Positions 56,522-64,000 of a DNA stretch of 64,000 nucleotides are shown here, one piece after another (within the stretch, counting starts at the first letter, position 1; every line of letters begins with the position of its first letter). The notes under the pieces were generated by a model. The model saw only the letters and a program-made list of their open reading frames with translations, was not told the DNA's origin and ran no database searches. Position numbers and translations under genes: made by a program. The DNA comes from Syngnathus acus (Eukaryota > Chordata > Actinopteri > Syngnathiformes > Syngnathidae): assembly GCF_901709675.1 (NCBI RefSeq), contig NC_051096.1, forward strand, positions 5,049,001-5,113,000, read 5' to 3'.

Positions 56522-59500
56522 AAATTAAGGAGTCCAATCAGCACAAGATTGGAAAAACTTTTTCCCATGACGTTTTCTGCAGCGGCTTTCATTAAGAGAA
56601 GGTGAGGGCTCCGTAGGTTCGACTTCTTTGATTGCGACATGCGGCACAAGCCTCACCGGCAAAACGAAGTGTTTGATCAACCCAAATGGAAACGACACGC
56701 TTTCCAAGGGCCCGCGTCGCCGCTTATGCCAAAGGAGAGGAAGCGAGTCATGCTGCAAAGCCCCCGCGGGAGGTTCCGACGTGACGGAGAATCAAAAGGA
56801 CGGGTGGCTTGCCTCCCCCGCCTGCTGGCGTCCGAAAACCTGAATGTCAAAGCTAAATGAAATAAACCGAACCGGTTTGCCTTCAACCCATAAGCGACAT
56901 ATACCAGAACTACTTTTTTCTCTCAATTTTGATTAAAAAAAACTTTTTAATTTTAGCATGTTACCATTTGCCACACATTCATAATTGTATCCCCAAATTC
57001 CAGACAAATAGTATCGAGGTCGTAGTATCGAGCCTTTTTACGAGTACAAAAGCAGACTGGGGTTATAATAGTTTTTTCATACGTGGCTGCAAAACAAAAG
57101 ATAGCCCGAAAAAATTGATATAAAGTGTTTCCATTCAATTCTGCGTATTGCATCATCCACTGCATTGACAGCAATTCATCTTCTTGTCAATTATGATTTC
57201 ACACAATCCCATATATGCTCCTCAGGAGTGGTGTTAACATAAGCGCCTACGCCGAGGATGCCGGAATCTTCCCGCTTCCGAGAATGTTAACACCTCCTTT
57301 GCATATTCACAAGATTTCCGGGCTGTGCGGTCGCCGCGGCGACCGGCGAGGCCGCCGCCACTTCACCCTAAAAATAACTCCCATTCGCTTAATTATGCAA
57401 GAAAATGCACTCCAAAAAAAAGGATTTACGAAAAGAGACTTCTCGGGATGGCTGTGTTCATTGAAGGAATAAAAATTTGGATTTTCACACTGCAACTGAA
57501 ACACAATGAGAACATTTCAGCTGTGCTCTTGAAAATATTAATACAAAACTGGCACTAGAAGGGTAAAAAAAAAAAAATCCCGTGTGTGATTAATAGGTTT
57601 TTCCATTATAGCGCTGAAAGCAATAAAAAGCTGGAAATGAGAACGCGCCTGTGGACGTGTGATACCCGCGCCGACTGCCGCCGAAGTCTGATGTACTTGC
57701 ATTGCTGATTACAGAATTAGCAAAGACAGCAATTATTCAAAACCGTCGCAGGAAACGAAGCGGCGTATGGATTCCATTTACCGGGCGGGGAAATCTACTC
57801 GAGAGCAAACATTGTTCACTTGAGCAAACCTTTACTATATATTGCATTGAAGCAATTATTGATTCGGTTTTACCATTCACTGGTGGTCAAATTCAGGAAG
57901 CATGTGTCTTGAGGTCGGGCATATTTCCATCACGGCTTCTCATTATTCCCCAGATGACCTCTAAAATGAGCTTATTCTACATTTCCAGTCAAGGATGAGT
58001 CCATTTCATCATCAAAACAGGCTGTTTTTTCCCAAAATATGTAAATGAGCAGCTATTAAACTCTGATAGTGGTAAAGCATTAAAGGAACTAATGATTCTG
58101 TCAGTAATTACAGCAGCAATTTATTAGGATCGGCTTTTGTAATGCCGTTATTCCTCGTCGCCTTAATATGTGTTTTGATTCATTTTCTCTCACAGCTGTG
58201 CAACTTCAGCGGGGTCCGCCCCGAGGGTAAAACACGGCATGGTTGCGAAGCCTTTCACCGAGTCTGTTTCCAAATTGACATCATGAGTAGGGAACAAAAG
58301 GCATGACGCATTTGGAAATTTGTGTAAAAGTTGCTAGTGGCGCAAAACACAATAAGCCTTTTTGACTGTGATGGTGTAAGACCACAAAAGACTGCTGACA
58401 GGGTTACGGAGTGCATTTTGATGGGCCCCCGTTGTGGCTTTACACTCACTGAGCACATTGTCAAAGACACCTGGACAATTTAATCACGTATTTTGTCAAT
58501 GAATACTGAAATATTAATGCACGGTATAAAATGTTTATACTTGTGGTTGTAGTCGAGTAGAACTGCCTGGATTGAGGCTGTTTTTCCACACTGGCCTTCT
58601 TTGTTGTTTTTCCAAAGATTTATTTTGTCCTGTATGGCAAACTTGGACCGCACTTTCATGCCCCCCCCCCCCTCGCCTCGCACCCCTATTTTTGTACCTT
58701 TTGTTGTTGCCTGGAGCGCCTGGCCACGGCTAAAAGGCTTGGCCTGGTGCTTTATAGCATTGCCCGCCAATTATCACGCCGACCAGGCAGAGGCTGCCTC
58801 CAATGGAGCCATTAGTTATGCCCTTCAACCAATACAGCAGATAGGAAAGTCGATCAAGTGTTCTGGAAGACTGACACTTTCCATATTGTGAAAAGGAGTC
58901 AAGGGGGAGTTTCTCCTGACACACGATCCTCAAAGCATATAATTATATGCTGAAGATATAGGAAGAAAGAGATCCTTTTCAATTTTTCCGTGATGTCACC
59001 ACACTTGCCCATGATAATGGCCACTCTAAAAGTTGAAGAAAAACAAAGTGGGGGTGGAAGGAGGCTGAAATTACCAAAACAGTTTTGCTGCATTCAAAGG
59101 AAATGACAGGAGCTGCTATGATTGGCCATTATTGACATTGGCTGTGACCACACCCACAACGACGCATGCCTCCCTTTCTCCCTCCTTATACATATACACT
59201 TATATACAAAATCTGTGCAGGTGTGTAGACGTCCGCATGGAGCTACATAAGGTCATCAAAATATTAGAAACCCCTCCATAACAGTGGAGTTGCAAGCGCC
59301 TGCAAACCCACAAACAGAAATCTGCAGGCAAGGTGATAGATGTCTAGCTCAGCCATCACAATCTGCTTGAAAGTGTCCAACTGAAGGCACCTGCCAATGC
59401 GCATTAAACATCAGCGCAAAGCCAAATTGCAGGAGGCTCCTAAGTGCACTTCTATCTGCAGGATGGCTGTTAGTGCGCCACCTTTAAATCATCATCTGGG

Positions 59501-61239
59501 AACCATTTACGAGGAATCCGCGCGTGTTATCCAAATACGAGGTTCTGGTGTGTATACTCAGCATGCATCGGTTCGCATATAGCTCATGCGTAGGGGGGAC
59601 AAAAAAGAAAGGGGGAAAAAGTTGCTGAGGTGTCATCTGGATAACAGCCAGTTAAGTGGAAACAGAGGGCGAATCAGCAAAGCCGGGGAGGATACAGTGA
59701 AGGAAAAATACAACGGAGCTGTAAAGAAAATATATTTGGCGCAGGTCCCCGGTGGCTGAACGGCGACGCTGGCCAAAGCTTGACACGCAACAACTTGGAA
59801 ACATAACTGTACCTTTGTGGCCTTGGAAAAACTACAAAAAGTCACATTGGATATCCAATAATTAGCCCTAAGGGACAGAAAGGAATCCCTCATTTAATTG
59901 TTATAGCCAATCTTGTGTCCTTACAGACAAAATAAAAATACACAGTTCCACCAACTTTTAGTTTTAAAAAAAAAATCTTTGCAAATGAGCATTGATAGTC
60001 TGTCGAGTGTATGCCAAAGCAACAGGTGGCACTCTAACTGCCAACTGGAAAAAACATTCTGGTTAGTCTGATGCATTCGCCGCTCCTTGGAAGGCCTCCA
60101 CTGAGACAGAACTGTAAATAAATGTCAGTTTTTGTTTGATTTCATTAGATCCCAGGCTACTTTCTAAGAAAACTTCCAATTAGGTACCAGATAAGGTTCT
60201 AACCAACACACTTGGTAAAAACTGGAAAAAAAATCTTTTTCCAACAAAGATTCATTGAATAGTATAAAATTGGGAAAAGCATGTTTTCTGTGATAATGGC
60301 CTTGGAAGACTGCCACGTAGGAGTGCAAACATTCCTAGCTCTTACACACTTGCTACTTGACCTTGCGTGGAAAGCCTGCACTTTTGCTGAACTGCTGGGA
60401 TTCTTGAGTCGGGAGATGAATACCAGAGGGGAGAAGAATTTTAAATAATCGCCCCGCCCACATGGTAGTGAAGGGAATAAAGAGTGGAATGGTGGGTGAA
60501 ACCTCAAACTTTGATGATGGCATTGGAAAGGACACCCCCCCTCTCACCACATAATTAATAATTGCCACATGCCCCCCCCCCCCTCTTGAAAGACAGCATT
60601 GCAGTCTCCCAAGGTCACCGTAGCTAATGTATTCCGTCTTGCTTATTATTTATAACAGTGAGGTGGATTTGGAGGAGTCAGGTGGAGGGCGGGGGGTCTA
60701 GTTTTGGGGAAATGGAGCAGCATTCTATGGACACCTTCATTAGTTAAATGAGGTGGCATCTGCTACAATGCTGGCATGGGGTGTCAACATTCATCCATGC
60801 ATGCTGAAAGGCATATGAAGCAGAGAGAGGAAACAAAAAAGTCACCAAAAATACATCTAAATGATAAAAGTGTGATTTTTTTTTAAATGATTAAATTTGT
60901 AGATTTATGTTTTTCATTGGACATTGACCATATTCAAAAATATGTTTTGAGTTTTTGGAGAATGCAACAGATGTTTTTCAACACATGAGCCATCAGCCTT
61001 GAAATATGAAATCCAAAACCCAGATGTTCATAACTTTCCCGACAAATGAATGCTTTAAAGAACATGTGGATTCTTACTTAGAATATATGTTTGAAATCCA
61101 AAAGTATGCATACAAGTGAAAAGTTGCAAGCTTTAACACTTTTTTTTCCCAGAAGACGAACTCACATCGCTTTAAATCATGACGCATAAAAGATTATCCG
61201 ATTGTACGTGCTTGAGTAAAAAAAGATGTCCATACTCAC

Positions 61240-61430
61240 TTTCATATGAAGCATGTGTGGTCTCCGTTATTCCAGCACGGCTCCTCGCAGATCCGAACCG
61301 AGCAGAAGCTTGCTGAAAGGGTGACTGCAGCTTGGAGCTGGAGGAGAAAAGCACATCGACTCCCCCCCTCCTCCTTCTCTCCCTTCCTTCCTCTCCTCCT
61401 TGCTCGCTCGCTGCGCACAATGAGCAGGTT
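61240..61430 (-). other. Probable untranslated 5' exon, perhaps of st3gal1
   Basis: On the minus strand a purine-rich block (GGAGGAGAGGAAGGAAGG) leads to a consensus donor ATGAAA|GTGAGTATG at 61240/61239. The nearest downstream minus-strand acceptor with a gene behind it is at 50978 (TTTTTATCAAG). An ATG sits two codons before the donor. The 5' end is not defined. Confidence 0.35.
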
Positions 61431-64000
61431 GGTCCTCCTGACACCAACATGTCCATGCATTCTGGAGGAGGAGGAGGCGGAGGAGAAAGAGGAGGAGATG
61501 CTTAAACGCCCCTCAACAACCACATATCGAGTAAATGTTATTTTAATAAGCACGGGAGACGAAACAGCTTCACTGGACATTATTCAACAATAAAAAAAAG
61601 TCTCGGTCAAGGTCAAATTGTTAGGCGTGATCATTTTGCCACAACGTTTAAAAAAAAAAAAAATTATAAGAATAATTTTCTGCCAAGACTTGGAATATTG
61701 AGAATTGCTTGTAGAAGCATGTCAGAAAAAGATTAAAAGATAATCAAGTTAAATGGTGCAGAATAATGGATTATGATAAATCACTGTATAGTGCTCCACA
61801 TTGGAAATAAAAAAAGACAAACTGTTTTACAGCAGACACAGAATAAAGTCACAGCGAATCAACAAATGCAGTCAATCCCAATTCCCAGAACGTCTTTTTT
61901 AAAGCAGTGAAGTCGCATCAAAAGGAACAGTGAGTGCCTGTTTGCTTTTAGAAGCCGTGGCGATTGTATCTTATTTCAACATAACTTTGATTTGTCAGCA
62001 GCAAATGCTTGTTTACACAAAAGATAAGCCCCCCGACATTTGCATACGATTTTCCACTCAACAGATGGGTGAGAGCTTCAATCGTGATGGTGACTTGACA
62101 GGCCAGATGAGGTTTGGCTCGATTAGAAGACCAGCAAAAAAAAAATGGTTTCAAAAAAATGAATAGTTAACAATAGTCGATATTTTATTTGACATATTCC
62201 CCTTTAAAAGAAAATTCTTTATGTGCAGTGCGTTGCTCCGGCTAAACTCCACATCATTCATCTTCTGGAGGAATCCCAAAGCGCTTTGAGGAAGTTTAGC
62301 AAAGTGCCAGTCAAAGCCACATTTGTATGGAAAACAGACGCTGAAGGTTAAAAAAAAAAAGCGTTTGAATTTCTGATCAACTGGTTGATTCATGGGCTGC
62401 CAGTCCCCGCTGGTTTGCTAGCGTGCCTTTGTCCAAAGATCATGAAATTTTAATGTCAACTTGTAATGACTCAATGAAGAAATAAAGGCATGAGATGAGA
62501 TTGGTGAACTTTCCGCTGACCTGGCTGATCAATACAAACTCTTCCCCCGCCCGCGCAAACGCTCACCCGCTGATGTTCAATGAGCAAGGAATAGAAGATG
62601 GATTTTGCTCATTTCAAGCTCCTTGCTGGAATTCTCACCTTCACTTTTGTACTCGGCGACTGTATTTTTATTATACATTACTCGCTGTCTTTTTTTCCCC
62701 CCCAACAACGGCGACCAGTGTCCTCGGGTGCATGAATATTTCACAACGTGCATTGGGTAGTTGGATCGTGCACCAGAACATTGTGTGAATCATCTGGAAT
62801 CAAGCATTTACGTCGGGTTCCTAGCGAACGCATGTTTTTATATACGGCAACATCTCGGGTTGAACTTTGACCTCAAATGTGCTTTTCATTTACGGTGGCT
62901 TTCAGATGGGAAAAAAAATCCTACCACCTAAAAAAAATACACCATGAAACAGGGAGTCCTACTCTGAGAAAATATACATTACCGTATTTTCCGGACTACT
63001 AGGCGCACCTAAAAACCTAAAATTTTCTCAAAAACAGACTTATAGTCCGGTGCGCCTTATATATGGACCAAATTCCTAAATTTAAACTGGCCCGAAGCAT
63101 TGTGTCATGAAATCAATCATAAGTGGCCCACTGAAGACTATGAATCATGAATCAAAAAGACTATGGATCATTAATTTGTTGCGTCAGAAGTTGAAATAAA
63201 AAATATAAAATGGAGAATGATTTGATTTGGATTAAAAATCTGACATGATGCATTAATGGTGCGCCTTATAGTCCGGTGCGCCTTATATAAGGACAAAGTT
63301 TTAAAATGGGCCATTCATTGATGGTGCGCCTTATAGTCCAGCGCGCCTTATAGTCCGGAAAATACGGTAATAATATTTTTTACAAAATTACTATTTATAA
63401 AAACGTTGATGGAATTCAGGTGTTACCATAGCCGCATCAATAACTCCTACGAAACTTTTACTCTCCGTCAGCCCAATAGTGAAGACACGCAGGCATAAAT
63501 CAAAGTTGGCGAGGGGAGGGAGTGATTGGAAGGGCTGCCGTTTTTATGTCCCCGGGGCCATCAATATGACGAGACACGCACGATTGAGTGTCGTGACTTC
63601 CCGTGGTCCACGCGAAACGTCGAGACCCCGCCGGTGTTGTGCAAGCTACATGATCAATTGGCTACAGCCGGCAGGAAAAGTAGCTGCTCCTCTGCAGGAT
63701 GCCATTATTTCAAATTTTTGCCCAATTATATTAAGCTCACAGGGGCCGATATGTGTAAGACACCCAGATTGATTAAAAGAGGCCCAGAGCAGAACCGGCG
63801 GCATAATCAAAAGTGCTCACTATCAATAAATACCATTGGAGAGCTTGTGAGGACAGCTGGGAATCCCCAAGGAACGATGCCAAGGCCCTTCTTGTTTCTT
63901 TGGATCGTGACTTTTCAAATCGGGTCTAATTAGGACTCGAGGACCAGACCGAGTGTCTGTTTTCACTTTTGATTTCAACCCTGTAGTTCTCGGCGGGATC
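61431..64000. other. Right end of window, one MITE, otherwise nothing recognised
   Basis: Apart from the MITE at 62982-63367 this stretch has only short random frames and A/T tracts. No part of a neighbouring gene was identified. Confidence 0.45.
62982..63367. mobile_element. 386-bp MITE, second copy of the st3gal1 intron element
   Basis: The same terminal inverted repeats (CCGTATTTTCCGGACTA), flanked by TA (62980-62981, 63368-63369), with nearly the same internal sequence as 46685-47090, including GAAGCATTGTGTCATGAAAT. It differs by about 20 bp of indels and scattered substitutions. Confidence 0.85.

Larger units (their letters stand above)
50978..61239 (-). other. Likely long 5' intron of st3gal1, repeats only
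   Basis: About 10 kb lie between the acceptor upstream of the first coding exon (50978) and the donor at 61239. They contain C runs (near 51582, 52142, 58662, 60572), the GT microsatellite, a short dispersed repeat copy and many short meaningless open frames. No other gene was recognised. That it is one intron is inferred; there may be further 5' exons. Confidence 0.4.

Noticed and set aside
61246-61593. 115-codon plus-strand frame rich in Glu
   Set aside because: Product of a GGA/GAG-rich tract around the putative 5' exon; no similarity seen.

Overview
The window is nuclear DNA from a vertebrate, most likely a ray-finned (teleost) fish with a compact genome. The sequence shows multi-exon genes with GT-AG introns, many of them only 60-120 bp. 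It also shows AATAAA signals, microsatellites, tRNA-derived SINE remnants, TA-flanked MITEs and a truncated LINE. The five protein genes are vertebrate orthologues. No bacterial, phage, plasmid or CRISPR features were seen.

Layout. (1) 1.7-6.2 kb, minus strand: two coding exons of kcng2, a silent Kv6-type potassium channel subunit, with a possible untranslated first exon near 8.4 kb. (2) 8.9-11.3 kb: degraded tRNA-like repeat heads, then a run of exon-like blocks that match no protein I recognise. (3) 14.0-30.4 kb, minus strand: the complete 13-exon ctdp1 gene (FCP1, the RNA polymerase II CTD phosphatase), with two large 3' introns. (4) 31.1-36.2 kb, plus strand: adck5, a 15-exon UbiB-type mitochondrial kinase-like gene, transcribed divergently from ctdp1. 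It carries a MITE and a frameshifted LINE fragment in its introns. (5) 36.9-44.1 kb, minus strand: cpsf1, 35 coding exons, convergent with adck5. (6) 46.3-50.9 kb, minus strand: a six-exon ST3GAL1-type sialyltransferase, with a likely untranslated exon near 61.3 kb. (7) The remaining right-hand 10-13 kb is intron or intergenic sequence with repeats only.

I rebuilt coding exons by hand from splice sites and remembered family similarity. For ctdp1, adck5, cpsf1 and st3gal1 the exon lengths sum to a multiple of three and all intron phases agree. The predicted proteins are 947, 577, 1464 and 332 aa. kcng2 gives 526 aa.

Two genes act on RNA polymerase II transcripts: ctdp1 recycles the polymerase and cpsf1 cleaves and polyadenylates. 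There is no sign that the five genes form a functional cluster. kcng2-ctdp1 matches a human 18q23 neighbourhood and adck5-cpsf1 a human 8q24.3 neighbourhood (from memory), so the arrangement is a lineage-specific junction of two conserved blocks.

I found no new biological system. The most interesting observations are mobile-element insertions in minimal introns, above all a MITE whose target TA is part of a splice donor in st3gal1, and a ctdp1 mini-intron whose retention would stay open and replace the C-terminus.
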